From the NCBI GenBank assembly GCA_038230955.1, contig JBBRMG010000009.1:1-39696 (forward strand): 39,696 bases of DNA, in the 5' to 3' direction. How positions within the stretch are numbered: the first letter of the stretch is position 1; the number at the start of each line of letters is the position of its first letter. A model generated the notes under the pieces. The model had not been told where the DNA came from. It did no database searches and saw only the letters and a program-made list of their open reading frames with translations. The position numbers and the translations under genes are program-made. The stretch comes from JBBRMG01 sp038230955 (GTDB lineage Bacteria; Patescibacteriota; Doudnabacteria; UBA920). Shown here piece by piece: positions 16,917 to 25,430 of this stretch.

Positions 16917-18099
16917 TTGATATCCTCATAAATTCTTCTATGGTAGTAATACCGTTGACCACTTTGTCCCAGCAATCAGCCCCCAATTCAATCATTCCTT
17001 CCTTGGTGGCAATCCGCTTCATTAAATGAGGAGTTTTACGCTTCAAAGCTGCTGTGCTAATTTTTTCGGATATTTCTAATAATTCATAGACACCTATTCG
17101 GCCTTTGTAGCCGGAATTTTGGCACGACTTGCAGCCCTGCCCCCGCTTGGTGGTGCTGGGTTTTTGCATTTTTACATCTGGAAATGATTGCCGTACCATT
17201 TGCCATGATGAATCGAGCATTGGTTCATCTGTTGTGCATTTTGGGCATATCATACGAACTAGTCGTTGACTGATAATCATTTTTACCGCCGCCGCAATAA
17301 GGTAAGGTTCAACGCCCATGTCGATTAAGCGAGGGATAGTGGTCAGAGTGTCTGTCGTATGGAGAGTGGTCATAACCAGATGCCCTGTTAACGCTGCTTG
17401 TATACCTAACCTAGCGGTTTCTCTGTCTCTGATTTCGCCAACCATAATGACATCTGGGTCTTGGCGGAGGAGCGAGCGCAAGCCCTTATCAAACCCAAAT
17501 CCTTTGGTTTCATTGATTGGGATTTGAGTAACTCCAGGCACGGCGTATTCTACCGGATCTTCTAAAGTTGTAATGGATAAAGTGTCTTTTCGTTTTATTG
17601 ACTCCATTAAATGATAGAGAGTGGTGGTTTTTCCCGAGCCAGTGGGGCCTGTGACAATTATCATTCCACTGCTGTGCTGTAATGATCGGCGCACCGCATT
17701 CTCTATATTTAGGCTCAACCCCAGAGCGGATAGGTTTGTTGCATCGATTGCATTTGATAGCAAGCGCAGTACGATTTTTTCACCAAACTGAGTAGGCATA
17801 ACCGATACGCGAATGTGTATGGATTCTTTTTTCGGGTTCATAAAAACAAATCTATTATCTTGAGGGAGACTATGTTCGTCAGTGCGCATGCTAGCCGTTA
17901 CTTTTACGTACGACACGACCTCGTCCGCAATTTTTTTGTTGATGATGTAAGCGGCGCGGAGTGTTCCGTCTATGCGAAATCTCACCTTGAGTTCTTCTTC
18001 AAAAGGTTCAAAGTGGATGTCGGATGCTCCCAATTCCCAACCGGATTGGATTAAGTTCTCTACAGTATGCACTGCAGTAATGTGTTGTTTTTCTGTCAT
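16909..18099 (-). CDS. pilB: Type IV pilus assembly ATPase PilB/GspE, short form
   Basis: The 396-residue secretion ATPase has GASDIHFEP and VRFRIDGTLR, Walker A GPTGSGKTT at about residues 151-159, the Asp box TTLEDPVEYAVPGVTQ, Walker B VIMVGEIRDRETA, the His box LTGHLVMTTLHTTD, and a four-cysteine zinc site (CPKC near residue 290 and CKSC near 335) that marks PilB/GspE rather than PilT. The usual N-terminal domain of about 150 residues found in PilB is absent, so how it docks is unclear. No pilT is in the window. It heads the operon; a leader with a terminator lies upstream. Confidence 0.92.
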   Translation of the reverse strand: MTEKQHITAVHTVENLIQSGWELGASDIHFEPFEEELKVRFRIDGTLRAAYIINKKIADEVVSYVKVTASMRTDEHSLPQDNRFVFMNPKKESIHIRVSVMPTQFGEKIVLRLLSNAIDATNLSALGLSLNIENAVRRSLQHSSGMIIVTGPTGSGKTTTLYHLMESIKRKDTLSITTLEDPVEYAVPGVTQIPINETKGFGFDKGLRSLLRQDPDVIMVGEIRDRETARLGIQAALTGHLVMTTLHTTDTLTTIPRLIDMGVEPYLIAAAVKMIISQRLVRMICPKCTTDEPMLDSSWQMVRQSFPDVKMQKPSTTKRGQGCKSCQNSGYKGRIGVYELLEISEKISTAALKRKTPHLMKRIATKEGMIELGADCWDKVVNGITTIEEFMRISNE

Positions 18100-18175
18100 A
18101 TGGGTATGATAACGAATGGGGGATGATAGAACGCTAAAGATAAACTCAAATCCAGTTAAAATCTTTTTTCATACC

Positions 18176-18196
18176 AAAAACCCGCCGAGTGGCGGG
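18176..18196 (-). terminator. Intrinsic terminator upstream of pilB
   Basis: CCCGCC and GGCGGG pair over six bases with the loop ACTC on the minus strand, followed by TTTTT. It resembles the terminator at 363-387. It would end transcription about 80 bases before pilB unless disrupted. Confidence 0.75.
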
Positions 18197-18247
18197 TTTG
18201 GATTTCTCCTCACGGTGACTTTGGAGCTTTGAGACAGGAATGAGACT
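18176..18247 (-). ncRNA. Leader or small RNA antisense to tRNA-like RNA 2
   Basis: A predicted minus-strand transcript would start near 18247 and end at a CCCGCC-ACTC-GGCGGG hairpin (18181-18196) with five T. Its first 16 bases, GTCTCATTCCTGTCTC, and a later GTCACCGTGA are the exact complement of 15 and 10 adjacent bases of the tRNA-like RNA encoded about 150 bases upstream (18399-18423). An AAAGCTCCAAA spacer separates the two antisense parts, and CTCC/GGAG can enclose the second part. Because pilB starts at 18099 on the same strand, the element could be an attenuated leader of the pilus operon or a free small RNA of about 72 nt. Confidence 0.5.
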
Positions 18248-18253
18248 ACTTGT

Positions 18254-18282
18254 ATATTAGGCATGAGTTAACTGTAAGTCAA
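18254..18282 (-). promoter_or_regulatory. Promoter of the antisense leader
   Basis: On the minus strand TTGACT (18282-18277), a 17-base spacer and TAATAT (18259-18254). The predicted start, about 18247, coincides with the first base of the segment complementary to tRNA-like RNA 2. Confidence 0.65.
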
Positions 18283-18360
18283 TAGAATAATATAAAATCT
18301 TTCTAAAATCTTTTAGCAAAGATTTTATGCCTGAAGCAGAAAGGCGAAAACCTTTTTACT

Positions 18361-18431
18361 TGGTGGACCCGCGGGGTATTGAACCCCGGAGACAAGGATC
18401 TCATTCCTGTCTCGTCACCGTGACCGGGCCC
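18361..18431 (-). ncRNA. tRNA-like RNA 2, CCA encoded, non-canonical arms
   Basis: The 71-nt element has acceptor GGGCCCG/CGGGTCC (one G-U pair), a tiny D-arm GTCA-CGG-TGAC, a 25-nt hairpin GAGACA...TGTCTC instead of a normal anticodon arm, a T-arm CGGGG-TTCAATA-CCCCG and ACCA. The only U33-compatible reading gives GAG (Leu), but a Leu tRNA needs a long variable arm and this has none. The architecture matches tRNA-like RNA 1 at 230-301, including GG in the D-loop and no linkers between arms, while the sequences differ. Diverged direct repeats (for example TTAACTGTAA near 18269 and 18438, TTAGCAAAGAT near 18312 and 18502) flank it. Confidence 0.6.
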
Positions 18432-18534
18432 ACTAAGATTAACTGTAACTAAAGCATGATTAAGTAAGGCTAAAGATTTATTCAAAACTAAATAAAATTT
18501 CTTAGCAAAGATCGCCACGCGTATAAATGGCCAC

Positions 18535-18561
18535 TTAGCACTCTACTTGACAGAGTGCTAA
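18535..18561 (+). promoter_or_regulatory. CIRCE operator (HrcA-binding site)
   Basis: TTAGCACTC, nine bases, GAGTGCTAA is a perfect match to CIRCE, the known inverted repeat bound by HrcA. The nine-base centre holds TTGACA, the -35 box of the promoter below, so bound HrcA would cover the promoter. Confidence 0.97.
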
Positions 18562-18575
18562 TTTGGTATTATTAT
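18547..18575 (+). promoter_or_regulatory. Heat-shock operon promoter inside CIRCE
   Basis: TTGACA (18547-18552), 17 bases, TATTAT (18570-18575). The start is expected near 18582, about 22 bases before hrcA. The -35 lies between the CIRCE half-sites. Confidence 0.85.
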
Positions 18576-18603
18576 TTCCTATACGGGACAGCCTTAAACC
18601 TCT

Positions 18604-19362
18604 ATGACAAAATTATCCGATTTAACCCAAAGACAAGCCAGAATTCTGGCTGCAATCGTCACTTTAAACTGCGATAGCGGAGTGCCAGTGGCCAGTCGCG
18701 ATTTAGTAGATAAGTACGATTTTGACATTAGCTCCGCTACTATTCGCAATGAAATGGGGGCACTTGAGAAGATGGGCTATATCCATCAGCCGCATACTTC
18801 TGCCGGTCGCGCACCAACCGATGCAGGATTCCGCTTCTTCGTTAATCAGCTCATGGATAAAGTGAAATTGACTATGCGGGAACAGGAAAGTTTGCGTACT
18901 GAAATTCTGAAGCTTCAGTTGGCCAACGTAGAGGTTGGTCGCAGGCTGTCTAAAATGCTAGCCGCTCATACTTCCCAAGCATCATTCACTATTCTGCCGC
19001 AAGAAATTTCCTCTGGCGGTCTCTCCAATATATTAGACAAGCAAAATTTGCCGCCAGAAGACGCGAAAGAAATTGCTGAGTTCTTTGACCACTTAGACGA
19101 CTACGCTGAAGACATGTTGAAAGATTATTCCGACAAGTCACCCCAAGCATTCATTGGCAAAGAGTTAAAGCTGTCCAAGCGATCGGACTATTCAATGATA
19201 GTGTCTGGTTTGACTTTGCCTTCTGGCAAGAAAGGTGTAGTTGGGCTTATTGGCCCAAAGACTATGCAGTACCCCAAGAACTTGTCACTGCTCGAATATA
19301 TATCCAAAATATTGGGCGCTGGCGGCGGTGCAGCCATCCTATTATTTATTTTCACAAGATAA
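18604..19362 (+). CDS. hrcA: Heat-inducible transcription repressor HrcA, short form
   Basis: HrcA represses chaperone genes by binding CIRCE. The 252-residue protein has the winged-helix domain (LTQRQARILAAIV, PVASRDLVDKYDFDISSATIRNEMGALEKMGYIHQPHTSAGRAPTDAGFRFFV split over residues 8-80) and a C-terminal part with VVGLIGPKTMQYPKNLSLLEYIS. It is about 90 residues shorter than typical HrcA of about 340, the missing portion lying in the middle GAF-like and insert region. The adjacent CIRCE makes the assignment firm. Confidence 0.93.
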   Translation: MTKLSDLTQRQARILAAIVTLNCDSGVPVASRDLVDKYDFDISSATIRNEMGALEKMGYIHQPHTSAGRAPTDAGFRFFVNQLMDKVKLTMREQESLRTEILKLQLANVEVGRRLSKMLAAHTSQASFTILPQEISSGGLSNILDKQNLPPEDAKEIAEFFDHLDDYAEDMLKDYSDKSPQAFIGKELKLSKRSDYSMIVSGLTLPSGKKGVVGLIGPKTMQYPKNLSLLEYISKILGAGGGAAILLFIFTR

Positions 19363-19389
19363 TCAAACATTAAATATATAGTTAAACGC

Positions 19390-19974
19390 ATGAATTATGA
19401 CGAAGATAAAGATGTAGATAAAGTAGCTGAACAAGATAATCCAGAACAGAATTCAGCTGCTAGCGATGCGGGCGCAATGTCCACAGAACAACTACTCCAA
19501 CATTTGGCTGAGGCCCAAGAAGAAGCTCGCACCAATTTAGGGGGATGGCAGAGAACCCAAGCTGACTTTGAGAACTTCAAAAAACGCAAAGAGAACGAAG
19601 CGCAGGAGTTAGTAATTTTTGCTCGCGAAGTAGTAGTAGCAAAAATTTTGCCCACTCTCGATTCCTTAGAACAAGGATTGAAGCACATTCCGGCTAAAGA
19701 TGATGCAGAGTTTTCTACTAAATTTGATGTCTGGAAAAAGGGGATAGACGCAACACTGCTCCAGTTAGACAAGGCCCTTGCAGAAATGGGTGTGACAAAA
19801 ATTATAGCTGTTGGTAAGCCGTTTGATCCAAACTTTCACGAAGCCATTCGAGAAGTGCCCGTCACAGAAATAGACGGTGAAGACGGTATGGTGATGGAAG
19901 AATTTCAAACAGGGTACGAGTTAAATGGCAAGGTCATTCGACCCAGCCAAGTATCAATAAGTAAGAAAGGATAA
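19390..19974 (+). CDS. grpE: Nucleotide exchange factor GrpE
   Basis: The 194-residue protein has an acidic, disordered N-terminus, the long coiled-coil helix (LAEAQEEARTNLGGWQRTQADFENFKKRKENE) and the C-terminal beta domain (MGVTKIIAVGKPFDPNFHEAI, TGYELNGKVIRPSQVSIS). GrpE drives ADP release from DnaK. It lies 27 bases after hrcA and two bases before the next gene. Confidence 0.96.
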   Translation: MNYDEDKDVDKVAEQDNPEQNSAASDAGAMSTEQLLQHLAEAQEEARTNLGGWQRTQADFENFKKRKENEAQELVIFAREVVVAKILPTLDSLEQGLKHIPAKDDAEFSTKFDVWKKGIDATLLQLDKALAEMGVTKIIAVGKPFDPNFHEAIREVPVTEIDGEDGMVMEEFQTGYELNGKVIRPSQVSISKKG

Positions 19975-19976
19975 CT

Positions 19977-20177
19977 ATGCCAATTAAAGAAGACTATAAA
20001 GATGGATACGTTAGCGCTGTGAATGATGTGATTAGCGCAGCAAAAACCCTCAAATTATATTTAGATAATCATCCGACTAGCATGGACGCTGGCACGTTGC
20101 GCGACATGACCGCGCAAGTAGAGCGAGCCGCTATCAAGCTAGATGAAGCCCGTCGCAATTTTGTCCCATTAAGTTAA
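19977..20177 (+). CDS. Small hypothetical protein between grpE and dnaK
   Basis: A 66-residue soluble protein, MPIKEDYKDGYVSAVNDVIS..., predicted to be mostly helical with the segment LRDMTAQVERAAIKLDEARRNF. AAAGGA lies before the ATG. I do not recognise a family. Its place between grpE and dnaK, two bases after the grpE stop, suggests that it is made with the chaperones, but its role is unknown. Confidence 0.75.
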   Translation: MPIKEDYKDGYVSAVNDVISAAKTLKLYLDNHPTSMDAGTLRDMTAQVERAAIKLDEARRNFVPLS

Positions 20178-20195
20178 AGAAAGGAATTACACCAT

Positions 20196-22136
20196 ATGTC
20201 AAAAATTATTGGAATTGATCTTGGCACCTCGAACAGTGCCGCATCTGTAATAGAGGCTGGCAAACCGGTAATTATTCCGGCGGCTGAAGGCACTACGTTG
20301 GGCGGCAAAGCTTTCCCGTCTTATGTGGCATTCACGAAAGACGGTCAGTTGCTCGTAGGCGAACCGGCTCGTCGCCAAGCAGTAACTAACCCAGAAGGCA
20401 CTGTATTTGAAGCTAAACGGAAAATGGGGACCACATTTCGCTATAGTATTGCCGGCAAAGAATACTCCCCAGAACAAATTAGCGCGTTCATCTTGCAAAA
20501 GATTAAGCGCGACGCTGAAGCCTATCTTGGCGATAAAGTAGAGAAAGCGGTTATTACTGTACCGGCATATTTTGATGATGCCCAGCGCCAAGCTACGAAG
20601 CAGGCCGGTGAAATTGCTGGACTCGAAGTAGTGCGCGTGATTAACGAACCAACGGCCGCCGCATTTGCTTATGGTATTGATAAGAGCGGTACTATAGATC
20701 AAAAGATTTTAGTGTTTGACCTTGGGGGTGGTACGCTCGACGTGACCATTATGGAATTTTCCGAAGCCGAAGAAGACGGTAAGACTCATGCTACTTTTGA
20801 AGTATTATCTACTTCCGGCGATACTCAGCTCGGTGGTAAGGACATGGACGCCGCGTTGATTGATTTCATTACTAACACATTTAAGACTGAGAGTGGTATT
20901 GATGTAACTGCTGACAAGATGGCCATGAACCGGGTACGCGAAGCCGCTGAAAAAGCGAAAATTGAATTGTCCTCTACATTTGAGACTGATATTATTTTGC
21001 CGTTCATCGCTCAAGACGCTAGTGGTTCCAAGAACTTGGAGATGAAAATCACCCGAACGAAATTAGAAGAATTGGTTAAGCCGATTATTACGCGGATGCG
21101 TCAGCCAGTGGAGCAGGCTTTGAATGATGCCAAGCTGACCCCCCAGAATATTGAAAAGATTATTATGATTGGCGGCCCAACTCGCATGCCAGCCGTACTG
21201 AAGTTTGTCGAAGATTACATTGGTAAGCAAGTAGAACGTGGTGTTGATCCAATGGAAGCGGTAGCCAAGGGAGCCGCTGTTCAAGCGGGTGTTTTAGGGG
21301 GCGACGTGCAGGGCAAAGAAATTTTGTTGCTTGACGTGACTCCATTGACTTTTGGTTTGGAAACCATGGGCGGCATTCGCACTCCAATTATTGATCGCAA
21401 TACTACTATTCCAACGGCAAAAACTCAAACGTTTTCTACGGCCGCTGACAACCAGCCATCAGTAGAAATTAATGTGCTGCAAGGGGAACGGGAATTTGCT
21501 GCTGATAACAAGTCCCTGGGTATGTTTGTGTTGACCGGTTTACCACCAGCTCCCCGCGGCGTGCCACAGGTTGAAGTTACATTCGACATCGACGCTTCTG
21601 GTATTTTGACTGTAAAAGCCAAAGACAAAGGGACCGGCAAAGAACAGCAAATTGTTATTCAGGGTTCGACTAATTTGTCGAAAGATGAAGTCGAACGGAT
21701 GAAGAAAGAAGCTGAGTCTCACGCCGAGGATGATCGCAAGCGCAAAGAAACGGTGGATATGCGTAACCAAGCTGACAGTATGTTGGCAATGTCTGAAAAA
21801 ACCTTGAAAGACGCCGGAGACAAGGCTAAGCCAGAAGACAAAACTGCTGTGGAAACTGCTATGCAAGAATTGCGCGAAGTGAAAGACAAAGATGATCTCG
21901 AACCAATCCGCACGAAGATGCAAACACTGTCAGACGCCATTCAAAAAGTTGGTGCCGCTATGTATGAAAGTACTGCTGCAGCCGAGGGAGCTTCTGATAG
22001 TGCAAGTGCGGATGGACAATCTGCAGGGGCTGAGGGCAATAATGCCGAAGGTCCAGTAGACGCGGAATTTAAAGAAGTGCCAAAAGATGGCGCAGACACA
22101 AACGGCGCAGACTCAAGCGAAAAGACATCTAAATAA
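20196..22136 (+). CDS. dnaK: Chaperone DnaK (Hsp70)
   Basis: The 646-residue protein has the canonical Hsp70 layout: nucleotide-binding domain with IGIDLGTSNSAASV (usual GTTNS reads GTSNS), VITVPAYFDDAQRQATKQAG, RVINEPTAAAFAYG, DLGGGTLDVTIM and IGGPTRMPAV; linker and substrate domain with LLLDVTPLTFGLETMGG; helical lid; and an acidic C-terminal tail ending in Lys. AAAGGAA precedes the ATG. It is the housekeeping Hsp70, served by the GrpE and DnaJ of this operon, in contrast to the divergent Hsp70 at 32101. Confidence 0.97.
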   Translation: MSKIIGIDLGTSNSAASVIEAGKPVIIPAAEGTTLGGKAFPSYVAFTKDGQLLVGEPARRQAVTNPEGTVFEAKRKMGTTFRYSIAGKEYSPEQISAFILQKIKRDAEAYLGDKVEKAVITVPAYFDDAQRQATKQAGEIAGLEVVRVINEPTAAAFAYGIDKSGTIDQKILVFDLGGGTLDVTIMEFSEAEEDGKTHATFEVLSTSGDTQLGGKDMDAALIDFITNTFKTESGIDVTADKMAMNRVREAAEKAKIELSSTFETDIILPFIAQDASGSKNLEMKITRTKLEELVKPIITRMRQPVEQALNDAKLTPQNIEKIIMIGGPTRMPAVLKFVEDYIGKQVERGVDPMEAVAKGAAVQAGVLGGDVQGKEILLLDVTPLTFGLETMGGIRTPIIDRNTTIPTAKTQTFSTAADNQPSVEINVLQGEREFAADNKSLGMFVLTGLPPAPRGVPQVEVTFDIDASGILTVKAKDKGTGKEQQIVIQGSTNLSKDEVERMKKEAESHAEDDRKRKETVDMRNQADSMLAMSEKTLKDAGDKAKPEDKTAVETAMQELREVKDKDDLEPIRTKMQTLSDAIQKVGAAMYESTAAAEGASDSASADGQSAGAEGNNAEGPVDAEFKEVPKDGADTNGADSSEKTSK

Positions 22137-22152
22137 TTAAAACCATAAACAT

Positions 22153-22461
22153 ATGGCTGATAATAATAACGTTGCAAACGGACAAGAACAACAGGTGCAA
22201 GTTAAAGTCACCGATGAAGTGCTAAAAGGGGTTTATGCCAATATGGTGCAGATTGGCCACACTCAAGAAGAGTTCGTGTTAGATTTCATGAACATCTTCC
22301 CACCGCAAGGGTTAATTAATAGTCGAGTGATTGTTACCCCCGCTCACATGAAGCGTATTGCCGCTGCAATACTGGAAAATATTAAGAGGTACGAAGAACA
22401 GTTTAGTAAGATTCCTGACAGCACAGATCCAGCTGGTACGATAGGATTTAGGACTCAATAA
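22153..22461 (+). CDS. DUF3467 family protein
   Basis: The 102-residue protein matches the DUF3467 pattern: an acidic N-terminus, VYANMVQIGHTQEEFVLDFMNIFPP, a loop with RVIVTPAHMKRIAAAI and a C-terminal helix ENIKRYEEQF. Function is not known for the family. It is 16 bases after dnaK, so it is very likely co-transcribed with the chaperone genes. Confidence 0.85.
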   Translation: MADNNNVANGQEQQVQVKVTDEVLKGVYANMVQIGHTQEEFVLDFMNIFPPQGLINSRVIVTPAHMKRIAAAILENIKRYEEQFSKIPDSTDPAGTIGFRTQ

Positions 22462-22482
22462 TATAATAGTGTACGGTATCGC

Positions 22483-22566
22483 TATCTAGCTACTCGCTCG
22501 TGAAGAGTAATCCGCAGACAGCTTAGCTGTCGAGGACAGCGACGAGGGACTGTGAGTAGCTAGATA
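22483..22566 (+). promoter_or_regulatory. Large stem-loop element in the dnaJ leader
   Basis: TATCTAGCTACTC (22483-22495) and GAGTAGCTAGATA (22554-22566) pair perfectly over 13 bp and enclose 58 bases that contain at least one further hairpin (GACAGC-TTA-GCTGTC at 22517-22531) and CTCG/CGAG segments. TATAAT at 22462-22467 could start a dnaJ transcript near 22474 with this element at its 5' end. It may protect or time dnaJ mRNA, or act as a processing site. Confidence 0.55.
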
Positions 22567-22597
22567 TGTTTGTTGCCGTAAGCTTATAACATTCACA

Positions 22598-23755
22598 ATG
22601 CCAAATTCAAATCCTTATGATGTTCTCGGGGTGAGTAAAACTGCTAGCCCCGAGGAAATTAAGAAAGCTTATCGTAAACTAGCTCATAAATACCATCCAG
22701 ATAAAGGCGCTGGTAATGAACAGAAGTTTAAGGAAGCGAACGAAGCCTATCAAGTTCTTTCTAGCCCAGAAAAACGCGGCCAGTATGATCAATATGGCCA
22801 GACTTTTGACGGCGCCCAAGGTCCTGGCGGCTTTGGCGGTGGTCAACAAGGTAATCCTTTCGGTGGGGGTGGTTTTGATTTTGGCGGATTCGGTCAAAAC
22901 GGGGGAGTAGAATTTGATTTGGGTGATATTTTTGGTGATCTATTTGGTGGTCGTCAAGAACGAACTTCGAGGCGAGCCCGCGGGGTAGACCTAGAAATGC
23001 CTATGACCATCAGTTTTGAAGAAGCAGTATTTGGCATCGAAAAAACTGTCACTTTAGAAAAAAAGGATAAGTGTGAAATTTGCAAAGGTACGGGTGGCAA
23101 ACCGGATACAAAAATCATTACGTGTCCAGTTTGTCACGGGCAAGGTCAAATCCGCACCCAACAACGCACGATTTTTGGGAACGTGGCATCGTCAGTAGTT
23201 TGTGACCGCTGTGACGGGCAAGGTAAAGTACCTGAAGCTCCTTGCGATACCTGCAAAGGTGCCGGAGTTACCCGACAAGAGAAGACATTGAAAGTCAAAA
23301 TTCCGGCAGGAATAGATAACAATCAACGGATTCGCATTACGGGAGAAGGGGAGGTTGGTTATCGCGACTCCGGCTCAGGCGATTTGTATATATCAGTGAG
23401 GGTTCATCCAAGTAAAGAATTTGTGCGTGATGGTACGACTTTGCGAAAAGATGTGCCAGTCAGTTTTACTCAAGCGGCGCTAGGGGCCAAAATTGAAGTA
23501 ACCACATTGGATGGCTCGATTGAATTAAAAATTCCGGCCGGCACGCAGTCAGGGAAAGTATTCCGTGTAGGCAGTAAGGGTGTGCCGGTGATTAATTCGG
23601 GGAAGCGCGGTGATTTAATGTTGACCGCTCGAGTGATTATCCCTCAGAAATTGACTAAGACAGAAACTGAATTATTGAAAAAGCTAGCGGAAGAGAGTGG
23701 TGAGACGGTTGAAGTAAGTAAGGGATTATGGGATAGTATTAAGAACAGTTTATAA
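22598..23755 (+). CDS. dnaJ: Chaperone DnaJ (Hsp40)
   Basis: The 385-residue type I J-protein has the J domain with HPD at residues 33-35, a Gly/Phe-rich region (about 70-115), four zinc-binding repeats (CEICKGTG, CPVCHGQG, CDRCDGQG, CDTCKGAG) and C-terminal client-binding domains (IPAGIDNNQRIRITGEGEVG). It delivers clients to DnaK and stimulates ATP hydrolysis. It follows the stem-loop element and is four bases from the MFS gene. Confidence 0.96.
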   Translation: MPNSNPYDVLGVSKTASPEEIKKAYRKLAHKYHPDKGAGNEQKFKEANEAYQVLSSPEKRGQYDQYGQTFDGAQGPGGFGGGQQGNPFGGGGFDFGGFGQNGGVEFDLGDIFGDLFGGRQERTSRRARGVDLEMPMTISFEEAVFGIEKTVTLEKKDKCEICKGTGGKPDTKIITCPVCHGQGQIRTQQRTIFGNVASSVVCDRCDGQGKVPEAPCDTCKGAGVTRQEKTLKVKIPAGIDNNQRIRITGEGEVGYRDSGSGDLYISVRVHPSKEFVRDGTTLRKDVPVSFTQAALGAKIEVTTLDGSIELKIPAGTQSGKVFRVGSKGVPVINSGKRGDLMLTARVIIPQKLTKTETELLKKLAEESGETVEVSKGLWDSIKNSL

Positions 23756-23759
23756 ATTT

Positions 23760-25424
23760 ATGGAAAACGAATCATTTTTTAGAAAATGGGGTGGCCTACT
23801 TGTACTCAGTTTGGCGCTAGCCATTATCATTATTGATACTACTTTACTCAATGTATCGCTGGGTAATATTATTCGCGACCTGCATACTGACATTCAGAGT
23901 CTCCAATGGGTTATTACTGCTTACGCGTTAGTACTTGCCGCTTTCACTATTACCGGTGGGCGATTAGGTGATTTATTTGGCCGGAAAAAAATGTTCATGA
24001 TTGGGGCGATAATATTTGCGGCTGGCTCTTTCTTGGCGTCTATTAGTCATACTCTGACCCCGTTACTCTTGGGAGAATCAATTATAGAAGGGTTTGGGGC
24101 AGCCTTAATGATGCCTGCTACCGCGTCACTTTTGGTTTCTAATTTCAGTGGGCGGGACCGCGCAATTGCTTTTGGTGTTTGGGGTGGGGTAGCCTCGGCT
24201 TCCGCCGCATTAGGTCCAATTTTGGGTGGGTTTCTGACAACGCATTATTCTTGGCGTTGGGGTTTCCGCATAAATATTTTTGTCACTGCCATATTATTGG
24301 TCGGTGCTACTTTTTTGGTGAAAGAAGCGAGGGAGAAAATGAAAAAAATAGAATTAGATTGGATTGGCGTGATTTTATCCAGCATTGGTCTTCTGGCCGT
24401 GGTATTTGGGGTCATCGAATCAGAAACGTACGGTTGGTTGAAAGCTAAGGAAGCATTAGTGATTGCCGGACATACTTATAACACCGGTAACATTTCTATT
24501 GTCCTGCCCGTCATCGTGTTGGGGTTGCTTATTTTAGCTGCTTTTGTCTGGTGGGAAATGCGTTTGGAGGCGCGAGGTCACACACCGTTGGTATCGATGA
24601 AGCTGTTCGCATATAAACAATTTACTTCAGGCACTATTACTACGGGCGTACTGGGTTTGAGTCAGACCGGTATTTTCTTCACGTTCCCCATTTTTTTCCA
24701 GGCCGTTAAAGGGCTAGACGCTTTCCATACTGGAATAGCATTGTTACCCATGCCAATTGGCATTTTCTTGTTTGCGGCTATATCTGCTGCTTTGACCGGT
24801 AAAATTCGGGCAAAGCGTATAATTCAGGCTGGGTTTGTGGTCAGTGGCATTGGTGTGATATTGCTACATCAAGCTTTGACGCCTGGTGTGAGTCTATGGG
24901 CTTTGGCGCCAGGGTTGCTATTTTATGGGTTTGGATTCGGGCTTATTATGCCCCAAATTAGTAATCTGACTTTATCGGCAATTCCAGTGGCACAATCGGG
25001 AGAAGCGTCTGGTGTTAATAACACTATTAGACAGTTAGGTGCTACTTTAGGCTCAGCCATAATGGGAGCAATATTGCTAACTGGTTTAGCAACGAACTTG
25101 ACCACGGGAATTCGGGAAAGCGCCGTAATCCCAGCTCAAGCGAAAGAACAAATTGCTACCGCCGTATCGAAACAAACTTCTAATGTCGAGTTTGGCGGTG
25201 GCGCTCATTTGAATCAATCTATTCCGGCTAAAGTCTCAGATGAAATCATGACAATTAGTCACAAAGCTACTACAGATGCGAATAAAAGTGTAATGGCTTA
25301 CTCGTTATTATTTACAGTAATGGGTCTTATCGCAACATTTTGGTTACCAGAAGTCAGTACAGAGCACGTCGAGCACGTAGAAACGGTTGAGGCCGTACCA
25401 GCTGCTAGGCAACTGGTATCGTAA
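23760..25424 (+). CDS. MFS drug exporter, DHA2 (EmrB/QacA) type
   Basis: The 554-residue membrane protein has about 14 hydrophobic segments. Loop 2-3 shows motif A, GGRLGDLFGRKKMF, and segment 5 has the antiporter motif C, ALGPILGGFL. The early sequence LSLALAIIIIDTTLLNVSLGNI carries the Asp of motif D1, typical of proton-driven multidrug exporters. It starts four bases after dnaJ, so it may share chaperone regulation. The convergent hxlR-type gene downstream is a possible regulator of it, but the arrangement does not prove that. Confidence 0.9.
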   Translation: MENESFFRKWGGLLVLSLALAIIIIDTTLLNVSLGNIIRDLHTDIQSLQWVITAYALVLAAFTITGGRLGDLFGRKKMFMIGAIIFAAGSFLASISHTLTPLLLGESIIEGFGAALMMPATASLLVSNFSGRDRAIAFGVWGGVASASAALGPILGGFLTTHYSWRWGFRINIFVTAILLVGATFLVKEAREKMKKIELDWIGVILSSIGLLAVVFGVIESETYGWLKAKEALVIAGHTYNTGNISIVLPVIVLGLLILAAFVWWEMRLEARGHTPLVSMKLFAYKQFTSGTITTGVLGLSQTGIFFTFPIFFQAVKGLDAFHTGIALLPMPIGIFLFAAISAALTGKIRAKRIIQAGFVVSGIGVILLHQALTPGVSLWALAPGLLFYGFGFGLIMPQISNLTLSAIPVAQSGEASGVNNTIRQLGATLGSAIMGAILLTGLATNLTTGIRESAVIPAQAKEQIATAVSKQTSNVEFGGGAHLNQSIPAKVSDEIMTISHKATTDANKSVMAYSLLFTVMGLIATFWLPEVSTEHVEHVETVEAVPAARQLVS

Positions 25425-25430
25425 TATTTT

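Noticed and set aside
18361..18431. tRNA-Leu (GAG)
   Set aside because: The loop ATGAGAT would give GAG, but a mismatched stem and a missing class II variable arm contradict a leucine tRNA.
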